From contig OX465587.1 of NCBI GenBank assembly GCA_950022655.1, forward strand, positions 28,647,716 through 28,711,715: a DNA stretch of 64,000 bases. Direction: 5' to 3'. The notes below the pieces were generated by a model that made no database searches, had not been told where the DNA came from, and saw only the letters and a list, made by a program, of their open reading frames with translations. Positions 34,701 to 49,700 of the stretch are shown here, one piece after another; the first letter of the stretch is position 1; every line of letters begins with the position of its first letter. The stretch comes from Alentia gelatinosa (Eukaryota; Annelida; Polychaeta; Phyllodocida; Polynoidae). The translations under genes were made by a program, and so were the position numbers.

Positions 34701-37700
34701 GTATCCCTGCCCCACTACCGACTTGGTTTCTTTTAATAGAACTTTCATAGCTGAGTGACCTTGTGAATGTGTGTGCAGTGTGGTGAAGCAAATCAACAGA
34801 AATCACATATCAATGGACAGGAATCACATATCAATGGACCATGATAATAGTGTCGAATATATGTTAGTAAGAGGACTACCAAGGGCACTATTAGTACTCC
34901 AAATGAAGTACCCTCAAGCGAAACAAACATAAGTGCATCAAGCGCTAAGGGTGCTATTAGAGAGCGAACTGAGTGCCATAGCTGACCTAGAGAAATAGGG
35001 CAGTTGACTAAGACCCTCAATCAAAAATTCAGTCACAACTGCTATATAGACCAGGCACAAGTCAAAATCGAAAATGTTAGATGTCTATACCATGATACAT
35101 ATTCCTGTTGATGATACTTGAGAACAACTATTAAATCCATTCTCTGGGTTTATTGAAGCATTCTTGATACTTTCAAATATAAATGGCTTACTGATCAATA
35201 ATTTCCCATGATATTCTCATACATTTATTTGATGAGATTTTGGTATACCGCGCTCTTCCATTATGAATGAAAATAACATTTGCTCCTAGTATCTTGATGT
35301 GTCGTACCTCCGTTGTCGCAAAACGTAGGCGTGCGGTGTCATGTGTATGTTTTGGTGCTCCACCACCGCGACACCTCAAGACACATCCGAACAAATAGGC
35401 ACGCAATTATTCAAACCTAGCCTGACTTAGCAAGACACCCAAATCGTGGCAAATCTTGCTAGATCTTGTGTGTTGGTGGAATCACCACTTAAGGTTGTTC
35501 CCAACTATCTAGAAGTGAGCTGGTTTGTCTCTGTGTGGAGGTGACTACGTTGTTTGCCGACTGAGACCAGCTTTAAATGGCCTGTTGTAATTGTCACTTT
35601 GGAAAGAAAAGAAGAAATCCTCCGTATTAATAAGCCTGAGTGCTGGACTCCATGGGTTCCAGGCTGATGCTGACTTAAATCTAACTGATTCTTTGTATTC
35701 ATTAGTATGGATGAGTGGTTTGATTTTCAGCACCGGACCATCGTAGATTTGGTTGATTGCTGACTGCTGGTTTGCCTTATTAGGCCATGGGAAGTCCTAT
35801 TACAGATTACCGTCCGAGCCTTTTTGAAAAATGATGAAGCTATTTTTTCCTTATTCATTATTTCTTATATACTCAACCATACACTTCACATTAGCACATC
35901 GTAAGGTACTGGGAGTACGATCATATTTCAGAGCCAGTTATACACAAGCACACAGACTTTAGATTCATGGGTGTAAGGTGGTGTAGGTCTGTGTGGGTTG
36001 AGGTGGTGTGTCTGTGGGTTTTGATGTGTAAAACCTACTTGCTTTTGAAATAATGATTTTTTTAAGCATAATGAAAAGTTTCATGCGGCCCCCTTCAATG
36101 GCATGCGGGCGGTGGACTGTAATCTGTAAAGCCTATAAAGCCTATAAGACACCGAAATTTGTTCTCGATTCATCCCGACCATCGGCTCGGTGAGAGTCGG
36201 GAATAAAATGAATCGGGCACAGCGGTCGGATCCGTGTCTTATAGGCTTAAGACACTGACCCGACGGCTGTTCCCGATTCTACCTTTGCCCGACGAATCCG
36301 TCGGGCCTGTAACAATCTGCGTCAATCGGGTCGGTGTACGCACTTCACCGACCCGATTTTATTGCTTTTCCCGACGCGTCGGGCATTACTACCATGTCAG
36401 TTGTGATCGACTATCCCCGACCTTAAGATTTCGATGTATGCACTTTCACCGAAAGTTACCGATTTCTGATATCTCAAAAAGAACAGAAGTTATTAAACTT
36501 TGCATTTTTACCTATATAGACCTATCACCCGGCCGGGGCCTAGCCGGGCCCGGTACTCGGCCGCTTCCTTTGATATTATCCCGGGTTATTTACGAGGTTA
36601 TAAAATAAGTAAGTGTAATCGGGGACAGTCATCATGTCGGTTTTGTTGACATCCGCTTCGAACAAGGGTCTCCATAGGATCAGTTTGAACGCTTTTTATG
36701 GTGATTCCTTCGGTAATTCGAGGTAATTCCGGAATTCCGGAGTGTGAACGTATGGTAAAATACGCTCCACCCTTGCCGAATTATATGATTGCTAACAGCC
36801 TATCAGCGGGTAGTATAGACGTGTCATTCGCTCATAGGTATATAATAATAGGACTTCCCATGGCCTTACAGTCATGTCACTGGACTAATTACTCGCCCTT
36901 TCCGCCTCCACGTATCGACACCTCGTCTTAGACGTGCGCCTAGTTTCTGACCCCAACACCTGAACAGGTAATGGTGCACTCTCCATGCGGAATCTGCGCT
37001 GTGTGAGGGAGGGTGGAGCGGGACTAGACCTCGGCGGGGAGAGTGGTACTGGTGCTCTAGGAGCACTCTCCTAGCACACACACGGACATAATCACCCTGA
37101 TACTCTAAGCCGCTGGGCATGCAGCGTACACTTCATGGTTCAATACCTTTAGATGAAATGTACACCCAGTCTCAGGCCTCATCAACAGTGCTTTCATGTC
37201 TTAAAGATCTATGTTTAAGAAGTATATCATCTAGTGTCTTAGGCTAATACAGTAAAGCCCCGCTTTTGGGTCACCTCGCTTATGGGGACACCCTGCTTAA
37301 GGGTGCAATTTGCTCGGAACAGAAAATTTTCAGTTAGTTTATTTCAACCCCGCTTAAGGGGCCACTTATACTGGCTCATGTCCCTGCATCCTATGTCTAC
37401 TCTCCTCGCTGGGATACAGTGACTGGTACAATCGGTAATGGTGTTGGATTTCTGGCACTGTTATCAGAGACTCTGCGTGGAGAGAGTGATTGACTCGTTG
37501 CACTCTCCTCCCTGATCTGTAGCCGTGCTTATAAAACGGGCGCCGGTCGATACTCGGGTGGCGTTATGTCAGGATGTGAACAGGTATTGATGTGCACCGA
37601 GCATGTTTACTGAGACCAGCACCGCTTCTGTGGCTTTATCATCCACATAATACAAAGTGTCCGTAGAAAACACATAGGGAGTGTGTATGGACATACCCGG

Positions 37701-40700
37701 AGCAAACAGATATATCCACCTAATACAAAGTGTCCATAGAAAACACATAGGCAGTGTGTATTACCATACCCAGAACATACAGATATATCCACCTAATACA
37801 AAGTGTCCATAGACAACACATGGGGAGTGTGTATCACCATACCCGGAGCATACAGATATATCCACCTAATACAAAGTGTACATAGAAAACACATAGGGAT
37901 TGTGTATCACCATACCCGGAGTATACAGATATATCCACCTAATACAAAGTGTCCATAGAAAACACAACAACAGCAACCACGATTGGTTAACATGTGTTAA
38001 CACATGACTATTAGCGAGCATATTACGGCGTCAACTTGCAGTGATTTACAGAGTCGTTCGTCCAAAGACCAGTCGATTCCTATTCCTAGAAATCTGATAA
38101 TTATCTTGGAAAAACCGTAAACCATGGGTGCTGCTTACGGCCACAAATAAACAATGGGTAGTTGTGTACTGGGGCCCCATACATTTTCAATGTGCACTTC
38201 GTAACTCAAGGGTAAGAAAACATTGCAAAATCTAACATTCTGGTTGACCCTAATGCTTATTTCGAACTGGAGCGAGTATCATATGAACTAGGAGCAAATA
38301 GAATTTTCATCATGGATGAATGAGCGTGCAATTATAAATGAATAACAACTAAAATGTTCGGGTTACATTCAGTCAATGGATTGTTTTCTGTGACCCACTT
38401 GCACCCAGTCAACTTGCCATTTCTTCAACCGCCATAGTCTAGGATCCAAACACATCAAGCGCCAATGGGTCTTGAGGTATTTTGGTCTTGAGTGATTGGT
38501 CATGGTCAGCTGGACATGCCTCTAAGACACTGAAACACTGGCTCCCTGCTCTGTTCTCACTATCACAGTGACCAGCATGCAGGTAGTAAAGGGATAGTTT
38601 TCTGGAAGCACACTTAAAGTTCTATGTGACCACTCTAACCTATCGATGATGTATTTAGCGCGTGCAAACACGCTCTAATAAACAATACTCCACGAGTTCG
38701 GAGGCAACTTGTATTAGGGGTGAGATGATATCAAGGAAAGTAATGAAATTTCATACAATTGTTTATGAGTTGTTTTCATGGAATGATATCACGAAGCGGA
38801 GTTAAGTGATATCTGTAGCAGAAGACAACGAACTCCATGTAAACAATTATATGGAATTGAGTGACGTTTAGATTTTATCCTACCCCATCACATGTTTTTA
38901 ATTGCATATGTCATCCATGGCATATGATGGCATAACCGTGGCATAGAGTCACTCCATGTTAAGACTATGGAGATTTATATGAAGGGTAGGATAAAGTATG
39001 ATACCATATGGCTAGGTCAGTAATATGTAATTAAGTCATTGATGGGCAGCTGGTCCTAATGAATAAAGGTTTTAAAGATAAAGTTGTGTTGTCCCAGGAA
39101 ACAGGCCCCAAATAATGGCTTTGTCAGGCATCTTTTTTTTTATTTTATTTTTTTTATTGACAATCTTTGCCATAGCTTGGTGGTTTTACAGTTTGGGTAA
39201 AACGTAGCTCCAACTCTTGTGTCATCGCAGGGAAGAAGTACTCGTATCTGATATAGAGCGATCTCATGCTGAAAAAAATGTATATTCTTTAACATGGATA
39301 CACACGAATATAATAAAATTCATACAATAGTCAACAGATCTTGGTCTTGTTGATATTCATTGTTAAGAGGTTCTCTGCTGTCCGTGCGTTCACTGTTTGC
39401 TCCTTTTACGACCATCACTTGTAAATATAACCTATTGTGGTAGTAGGCTATCATGTCTCAGGGTTATCAGATAAGGTTTAGATTAGGGTTATGGGAAGGG
39501 GAACTCTCCGTGTATTATTTCTCATTGTTGATCGAGGTACTGAAGTTAATGTTGGGGATCCATCTTTTCTGATCAGTGGGCACAGTGGACAAACTTACCT
39601 TTGATTATCCACCCAATGGGCCTACGAAGCCTACATAGAAAAGGAAATGTGTAATTCACCGGGTGGAGATTACGGATGGTCCTAATTCCCGGCCTACAAA
39701 AAGCCGAGATTTTGGGGAAAAAAAATTTGTGTGGTCGTTTGTATCTGAAACCACTTAGTATTTTGTATATTCATTGAAAAAAATGTATATTATCCTACCC
39801 CTAATAAAAAACTCCATAGGCTTAACATTGGGTCACTGTATTTGATCTGGAGTTCAGGAAAAAAAAAATATATCGCTCTAGTTGGATACACTTGACAAAT
39901 GAAGTCATTTGTTAATGTAGAAGTAATTCAGACGGGCGGGGGAGGATAAATTCTAAACCAAACTTGAGTAAGTCCTGTGATTGTTCATCGCACTCCTGCA
40001 AGATCGCGTATTACTGCTCTCGGCTTCGCCTCGCCCAGTAATACGCGATCTTGCCATCGTGCTATAAACAACAACATGACTAACTCTTGTTTGGCTTCTC
40101 CATATTCTTTAACATGGATACACACGAAGATAATAAAATTCATACAATAGTCAATGAATCCATAGAGTTCACAGGAAGTTGAAGTGATAGGAAGTTTATG
40201 AAAAATGCAAACACCTGGAAACCACCTTTTTTCTATTATAGCAATTTTTATATAGAACTGCATCAAGAATCGTATAAATACACAGTACGCCACAAGTTTG
40301 GATGGACCCCAATCGTCATCGAGGCAAAGACGAGTGACGATTATGGCACATCCAAACGAGTGGAATATTGTGCATTTTACAATTCGAGTGTGGTTCTAGA
40401 TTTATCTCACCCCTTTCTATGACATTAAATAGCATCAGAATATCGGAATAGATAGAATATACATTGCAAATCCATATTGTCACTTTACGGGAGTGATCGT
40501 TGAGTATTTTTTCCTAATGTTATTTCTATGGCTAAACTTGTACCAGGGATGAGATAAAAAAAAAAGTGCAACTGTACACAATATCTCAAGGACTACGTAA
40601 AAAGTCCCAGTATGGAAAGGCTAGTCACTCTCTTGAAATCTGACAATGAAGAAATTATATTTAGCATCAGTCAATTTCTATGAAGGGCATTGCCTATCCT

Positions 40701-43700
40701 ATTAAGTACTGAAGACTGTGCCTACATGTATTATACCCTTTGTATTTGTATTCTCTTCTTATTTCTTCTTTTTTATAGTGTTTTTGTTGTTGTTTTTTTC
40801 TGTCAACAGTTTATCTCTAGTATGCTGTTTTTGCATCTTGTTCTTTTGCTTGTATTTGATGAATTTGCTATAAATTGCTGTCATTTATCATGTAATCTCC
40901 ATGTTTTATGAAACAGTCTGAGTTAAAATAAATCTACCTTGAACTGATTTCTAAATCCGAAGTGCCTGTATTAGTATCCATACACATGTAGTTAATGGTG
41001 CTAATTATCAGTTTAATATGTCATTAGTTAAGCTATCATATTTATTTTGACGAATTAGATGTAATTACTGGAACATGTAATAAAAACAGACATTACCAGA
41101 ACATTCTTGTGTTATATACTGATAGTCTACCTGAAAGCTTTTCTAGCTTTACTTGAAAGCACTCTTCATATTAAATACAATGTACGTTATTAAAGTGTCC
41201 TCTCGTAATAAATACAGGTTTACTTACATCTGTATGACAGACTATGAAACGTTACTCATTCTCACATATATATATATATATATATATATCATTTAGTGTG
41301 GGCCAAAAGCTCAGATACGCTGCCTAGGTTAGGGAGAGGTTATATAGACTTTGAGCTTGTAGAGTGTGGGGACAGACATTACCAATCTCTTCACCCTCTA
41401 GGTAGCCTCGCCTTCTCGTGGTGCAGACCGGATATGCTTGCACGCAAGCTTAACTAAAGCGACCGGGGTGGGGAGTTAGCTCAGTGGTAAAGAGCACAGG
41501 ACTTTGTTGATTCGGGTCCCACTGCAGCCACTTTTCTCCTTCACCCCCAGCAGTGGTAGATTTACTGCTATATCAAAGGTCAATCCTTCTCATACCATGT
41601 CTATGTGGTGTGGTAAATGTATAGGGGTGGGATTTCTTTCTATATTCATCTCATAGATTCGGTAAAAACCAAAGTAAGTCTATTGGAACAAATTGGACGT
41701 TAAACTACCCAAACAAACAAACAAACAAGCGTGGGCCACTCGCTCATATACGCTGCTTACAGGTTTTAGTGGTCACATAGACTTTGAGCTTGTTAAGCAT
41801 GGGCCACACGCTCATATATACGCTGTTTAGAGGTTTTAGTGGTCACATAGACCTTGAGCTTGTTAAGCATGGGCCACATGCTCATATATACGCTGTTTAG
41901 AAGTTTTAGTGGTCACATAGACTGTGTGCCAGTTGATTCTCAAGGCCCTAAGCCTAGTTCGTTAAGAATTCCTCTCCCATAGAGCGTAGTGAGAGTACAG
42001 AATACCACTTAGAGAGTGTGAGATCTTATGAGAGGGGTGCATAGTGAGAACCATGTACAGAATACCCCTTAGAGAGTGTGATATCTTTTGAGAGGGGTGC
42101 ATAGTGAGAACCTTGTACAGAATACCACTTAGAGAGTGTGATATCTTTTGAGAGGGGTGGTCTTCCTCGCTTAGCTGTAACACACAATAGCCTCATGGTA
42201 AACATCTATAGAAGATATTGTCAAGTCCTGAAAGCAGAATAGCCTTAAGATCTTGAGACGCAATGAAGTCAAGCTTGATTGATTGCGGTAGAACTTCTTT
42301 ATTAAGAATCACCAAACCGTTAAAAGTATCCAATAGGAAACATGGCATACAGCCACACCATGTTTAGTCTATGGAGATTTATATGAGGGGTAGGATAAAT
42401 CTAGATATCTCGCTTCAATAAGTTTTTACAAAAATTATTACAGTGTCTATGGATAATGCATACCCGAGCGATATGTCAACAGTAGTTCATGACGATGATG
42501 ATTGATGGTTTGTAGCCGTTTCATTTCGTTTTGTATAATGAGTAGATCTTTTTAACTTAATTTTTGAATGTATATTTGCTATTCATTAGTTGGATCTTTG
42601 AGTCCAGTCGAGTCCATAGTAAAGTAGCTCTAAACATAGGTGATCCAGTGATTACAGTGTGCCTTGTGAATTACTTTAGAGAAACATGTTTACCTTATTG
42701 GGACGTGTTCTCGTACAACGTTTCTTTCGATAAAAATATTGCACGAGCTCGCAGAGCGAGCGTTATTTTTTTGTATTATCGAAAGAAACCAGGTACGAGA
42801 GACCGCCCCATTAAGGTTAATAAGTTTCACTTGTATTATACACCTATGAATATTGATATTTCACCAAAAGTGACGACTTCGAACAGATCTTCAAAATGTG
42901 CTGGGGGTGGAAGTCACTTTCTGCTATGATGCGTACCTATGACACAGTGCTATGTTCGCAACCGCATTTTTGCAAAAACAAAATTCAAACACTGAAAAAA
43001 AAAAATTTTCTCTGCGTTATCTATTATCATATTATTTTAGAATTTTTGGTATGATTTTTTAGTCCATATCATATCTATTTATTTATTATTTACGTATTTC
43101 CGCGTTAAGTGCATACTGTGTATTAAAAGTATAGTGGTATGTCGCCATACTGGCACAGTATGTTGGTACGTCGCCATACCGGCACAGTATAGTGGTACGT
43201 TACCATACAGGCAGAGTATGGTGGTACGTAAACATACAGGCAGAGTATAGTGGTACGTCGCCATACCGACACAGTATGGTGGTACGGCACCTTACCGGCA
43301 CAGTATGGTGGTAAGTGTCAGCTACCACTTGTATAGCAGAGGTTGGTATTTAGAGTATTTTCTGGCATAGATATAAAAAAAACTACACGATTCAAACTTG
43401 CTGGGATACGAACTCTGACCCTAAACATAGGTTTCCTCTATAGTGTATAATAAACTCCACAAAGCAGCTTACACTATAATCCCAGGTCAGACACGTGACT
43501 GTGCACGTGTCGGTGCCTCACACGTGTAGTCGACACGTTGTCCCTGCAGCATGTGGTTACATAAAGGTACTCGACCACATTGTTGTGTTGGTTCCAAGTC
43601 CACCCACCGCTGAGCGGGTTTGGTGAAAGGTCAGGTATTGGGGAGATAGTGGCGGTCCGGTGCCGAGTCGACGCGATAAATCCCGAGTAGTATTATATAC

Positions 43701-46700
43701 CCATGTCAGTGTGTTATATAAATATCAGCCTCTGCTATGGGATTCATTACATACCACCATAGTATGGTGGTATCTTGTATGCCACCATATAATGTGATCT
43801 AATTCGAAAAAAAAACATACTAACATACTTTGAATACGTGTTTTGATTGGCTGAAAGAATGTCACCGCCCAATCATATTTAATAGGCCGTGTTACTTTGG
43901 ATAGAAGTAATCGCGGTATGCGAGGTCGTTCAAGTAATAAGATAAAATGTATATACCTTACTGGTACATACTCACATACCGCGTTTCNNNNNNNNNNNNN
44001 NNNNNNNNNNNNNNNNNNNNNNNNNNNNNNNNNNNNNNNNNNNNNNNNNNNNNNNNNNNNNNNNNNNNNNNNNNNNNNNNNNNNNNNNNNNNNNNNNNNN
44101 NNNNNNNNNNNNNNNNNNNNNNNNNNNNNNNNNNNNNNNNNNNNNNNNNNNNNNNNNNNNNNNNNNNNNNNNNNNNNNNNNNNNNNNAGATCGCTGGCAT
44201 TTCTCGCTTTGTGTATCTCTGGCATCAGATAATGTCTCGATCAATCAAGATGTGACAAGGTGTGATAAAACACAGCCCGACCTTGCCAGGTAAAAACATA
44301 TGGAATCCGCGCTTAGCGGTAACACACAATAGCCTCATGGTAAACATCTATAGAAGATATTGTCCAGTCCTGAAAGCAGAATAGCCTTAAGATCTTGAGA
44401 GCAATGAAGTCAAGCTTGATTGATTGTGGGAGAACTCCTTTATTAAGAATCACCGAACCGTTAAAAGTATCCAATAAAATACCTGGAACATGGCCAACGT
44501 GAAGGTGGTACTAATAAAGAACGACCTGACCATGCTGTACAAGTTACAAAACCTGTTTAAAGATCTTTTATTCGCTTCAGTGTTTATTACATTGTTCTTC
44601 CATACAGATTGTAGATCGTAATAACATATGTATGTATATCTACGCATGTATACATAGATCAACACAGATATATTAGTTGAGTCTTGATGATAATATGGTA
44701 TGTAAGGTAATAGTATGGAATATATAATGATTATCTCACCCCTGGTACTGGTTTAGCCATAGGAATAACATTAGAAAAGAAATACTCAACGATCACCCCG
44801 GTAGAGTTACCATATTACGCCATGGCCGTGGCGTAGTGAATATGAGATGACGTCAAATTTGAATGGACCGCAATCGTCACTCGGCTTCGGCTCGATGACG
44901 ATTGTGGCCCTTCCAAACTCGTGGAGTATTGCGTATTTATTACAATTCTCGACGCAGTTCTATATAAGGACTTATAAATGAGATATGGCGGTTCAATCAC
45001 ACAGTATTCACTATCCTAGTCAGATGTATTCTTCACAGCACAATCTTTCTCATACCATGTCTATGTGGTGTGGGAAGTAAAAGACTCTCACCTCGGTAAA
45101 TGTGTAGGGGTGAGATTTCTACCTAAATTTATCTCATAGATTCGGTCAAATCCAAAGTAAGTCTAATTGAACAAATTGGACGTTAAACTACCAAAACAAA
45201 CAAACAAACAATCAATCACTCACAATACAAGTGTGTTAGTTAACAGCTTTAACCGGTAGGGTATGGTTTACTTCACGTTCAAAGGTTATTCTAGAGTCAG
45301 TCAGTTGGGTTTTGACATATAATAAGACAGCGACACACCGTTTGTCCCCGATCACACACTACACAGACCCGATTATAATCGGTTGTCAACTCACAACGAA
45401 CTATATACAGACAATTCACCTAAAGTTACTAAACTAAACCACCAAATAGCTGAATACTAAGAATCAGGGCAGCCCCGCTGACTAAGTGAACACTATAAAT
45501 CCGCTCCTGAAACCGTCCTGAAATTGTTAATTCAATAAAACCACACCCAGATGAAGGACTAAGAAAGAAACTGATGAGTGTTTGGTCTGTGTCCTCATTC
45601 GCCATCGAGTTTGGAGTGAGCAGTAATATGAACGAGGCGATAGCCGAGTGAATATTCTGAAGCATTCCAAAGGGGATGGTGAATGGGGGCACAGACCAAG
45701 CACGAAAATGTTTCTGATTTTATCTAAGCCTGGAAATATTTATCTGTTTATCACCCGTTGAGGATAAGTTACCGTACTCGCAAGCCTGTTGAGAATGAGT
45801 TCCTAATGTTAAGCCTAGGGACGTTTATTCCAGGCTAAGATAGATGCCGGTAAAACAAGTCTCACTATTATTGTGTTACTCAATGGGGATCCACCCCGTC
45901 CTGAGTTAGTGGGAATATCTTTCTCCTACCTTGACGATTGAATATGTACAATGCACCAATACGAAAAAAAGGAAGAATAATCGATTAAGATAGTCAAGGA
46001 GAACAATAGGATAACGTTCATAGTCTGCCGATTAAGTGTTTGTCCTTGTCTGCTTACTATTGTCTCGGGTGTTTTTTCCTGGACTCTATGGCGTTGAATA
46101 ATAAGATAAAATGTATATACCTTGTTGGTACGTACTCTTGTACCGCGTTTCTTTGGATGAAAATATTCCACGAGCTCCTAGGGCGAGTGGAATATTTTTG
46201 ATGAAAGAAACAAGGTACGCAAGTACATATTTATACAGAACGACCTGACAATGCTATACATGCTACAAAACGAGATAGGAATTTCTTTTTATGGAACCAG
46301 GCCCCATGCCAAGTTCTGTTAATAACATCAATGACCATTGAGTTTTGTAGCATGTACAAGCATGGTGGTTCCTTATATATTTATTATATACCCAACATTA
46401 ATCAAATGTTACCATATTTCGGCATAGAAGACATGTCTGATGTTTCAACGTGTTCAGTATAACAGTTTATCTTACCCCTAATATAAAATCCCATAGGCTT
46501 AACATTGACTTTCCGTATGCGCCCGTATGTCGCATACGGATAAAAAATCGCTCCTAGGAGCATACAAAAAATGGACCAATCAGAGATCAGCAGTTGAAAG
46601 TAGTTCCAAGCGCCTTCAGAGCAGCAAGGAGAGCTATATGGAGGACTTCAGAAAGTTTTTATTGTGTTTTTTTTTATCATCCTCACATAAGAATATCGTT

Positions 46701-49700
46701 CACAGGGGGTAGGATAAAATCAAAACCTTATTCGTTTTAATCTGGGCTCCCGTATGCGACGACTGGAGTTTGGCGTAGTGATATCCGGAGCCAAAACTCC
46801 AGTCGTCGCATACGGGAGCCCAGATTAAAACTCATCCGGTTTTACGATATTACCAATGCTCTAGCAGAGGTTGGTATTTGTGTAACGTTCTGGCATAGGT
46901 ATATGATAAATGATAAAAGGATCACTCAGTGTAAACATGTCATCGCACCACATCACACCACACACTATCACTTAATCCAAGTCGTAAAATCTTCCACTGT
47001 TCAGTGGAAATTCATATTTTCATTGTAAAAAAAGACAAAAGGCATGATGGGTTGTTTTATATTTATTATATACCCGAATTGAATCAAATCTTGCTAAAAA
47101 ACATGTCAACGTGAAAGTTAACACTACCGATGTTTCAATGTGTTCAGTATAACAGATTATCTCACCCCGGTATTTTTCTCCATATGCTTAACATAAGAAC
47201 TCATACTCCATGGCCGTGAAGTTCGTGTACCCAATACTCAATGGCTAATTGAGTGGTTTATCTTGTTATTAAATAATGTTATACGGGGTGAGATAAAAGT
47301 TGGATATGATGATGTCAAGGTGTTGTAGAACCAACGAGTATAGAGTATACTCGTTTGTAGAACTAATATCTGACTTAACTATAGGTGTCACCGTGCTAGG
47401 TTTTGATTCGCAGATTAAAATGATGATATTATAATGGAATATAGAGAAATTCTTAGAATTGTTTTAATGATGTATCTTTTTCTCCATCTCTTGCAGGTTA
47501 CTTTCTATATGACGCAGTTGACATGCTGCGATTCAATCGTTCACGTAAATCCTACGAGTTATTACTTCACCACGTTATCGTAAGTACTCACATCTATTTG
47601 ATTTATACTTCTAGCTGCAGTAAAACCCTGGTTCTGGGACACCTCGCTAAGGGGTGTCCCAGAAGCAGGGTTTTACTGTACACTTCACCACGTCTTCAGA
47701 AACTTCGAATTTTGGTAATAGTTTTGATATTGCTAATTTATTATGCTCTTGTTTCAAGTACAGTATAACCCCGCGCAAGCGGCCACCCTCCGTCCAAGTG
47801 GTATTCTGTACTCTCACTACGCTCTATGGAGAAGCATTCTTAACGAACTAGGCTTAGAGCCTTGAGAATCCACTGGCCTGCTTCCCGTGCTAAAGACTTA
47901 CATCAATGCAACCCAAAGATTCCTATAATCTCAGTGGTGCCACCTGGTGTGAGTCCAGTGAACCAGTGGATTCTTAGGCTCTAAGCCTAGTTCGTTAAGA
48001 ATTCTTCTCCCACAGAGCGTAGTGAGAACCTTGTACAGAATACCACTTGGAGAGTGTGAGATCTTATAAGAGGGGTGCGTAGTGAGAACCTTGTACAGAA
48101 TACCACATCTATAGAGAGTGTGGGATCTTATGAGAGGGGTGCATAGTGAGAGTACAGAATACAAATTAGAGAGTGTAAGATCTTATGAGAGGGGTGCATA
48201 GTGAGAGTTCAGAATACAAATTAGAGAGTGTGAGATCTTATGAGAGGGGTGCGTAGTGAGAACCTTGTACAGAATACCACTTAGAGAGTGTGAGATCTTA
48301 TGAGAGGGGTGAACAGTGAGAACCTTATACAGAATACCACTGAGAGAGTGTGAGATTTTATGAGAGGGGTGCGTAGTGAGAACCTTGTACAGAATACCAC
48401 TTAGAGAGTGTGAGATCTTATGAGGGGTGGTTCCAGACCACTTTGCCTATGACCTAGACTGGCTCCAGTCCCTGCATCCTATGTCTACTCTCCTCGTTGG
48501 GATACAGGGACTGGTACAATCGGTAATGGTGTTAGATTTCTGGTGCTGTATAGCACCAGTATTTCCAACACTCTCCATACAGATATCATGGCTACTGGTC
48601 ATATATCTGCTGGGAGATTGATACCCTGTCATTTTGATCTTAATCGGGTCACAGTCAGGAGTAGGGTAAATTTATTGCTATGATAACACTGGCGGTCGGG
48701 GAACTGGAGGAGGGGAGGGGGAGGGGTAGGAGGAGGTATAGGGTTACAGGGAGTGGCTTGGGGCCATAAACAGGAGATTCTGTTCCTACTGGACAAGTCT
48801 TTGAGTCATGGGCCAGTCAGAGAAGGATACATACTTTAATGAACTTTGTGATTAATCATTGTGATTAATCATTTAATGAATGTTCATAATCAAAGACTTG
48901 AACAAGTCTACCTATGACCATACATGGCAAACTCTGTTTCCGTGTATAACCGGTAATCACGTTGACCGCAGGGTCGGCTCTATACATTACATAACCACAC
49001 AGGCCGCAGTCTAGACCTTACTGTCTAGACTTGCTCTAGTCGTGGATTATTAGCATTCATTTAAGGCATATCGGAGAATTCATCTTTAAAATTAAAAACC
49101 ATGTCATATGCCTGTAAATTTCATATGATGGTCTCCGAACATTGTAGAATACTGTGTCACTGTGGTAGGTTTGGATTTGGAGATATTCAAAGGATTCTGA
49201 TAATATCATAATAGAATATAGAGCAATTCAGAAAAGTTGCTTTTGTAAACAATCGGGCATAAACCACTTGAGGTTGACACATTGATTACGATATATTTAT
49301 ATATCTATCCTCATTGTATTCATTATCCATCTTCTTGGATAAATTAAACACAGGAGCTGCCATATCAAAGGGCATATAAAAAGGGACCACGTTTTTGCTC
49401 TAAAGCACAAGGGGACTATTTCCTTGTATACCATGGCTTTGAGGCCGTATACAATGGATTTGAGGTCGTATACAATGGTTATGGTACCTGGTTGATTTTT
49501 CAGCAATGTGTAGTGGTCCCCATACATTCTCAATGGGGACTTCATATACGATAGATAAATAAAGGTTAGAAACCATGACTGAACAAATTCATGTATACAT
49601 GCACTATGCATAAGTTTAGCCATAGGAATAACATTAGAAAAAGATACCCAACGATCACCTCGGTAAAGTGACAATACTACGCAATGGTCGTGGACATTAT

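Larger units (their letters stand above)
42178..44474. repeat. 150-bp direct repeats (42178-42330 and 44325-44474)
   Basis: Both stretches read AGCGGTAACACACAATAGCC-like text through GATCTTGAGA...GCAATGAAGTCAAGC and GAATCACC. They flank 2.0 kb that includes the N gap, so a tandem duplication or a solo-repeat-flanked insertion is possible. Confidence 0.7.

Noticed and set aside
43725..44255. ORFs crossing the N run
   Set aside because: Most of their length is unknown bases, so no coding claim is possible.
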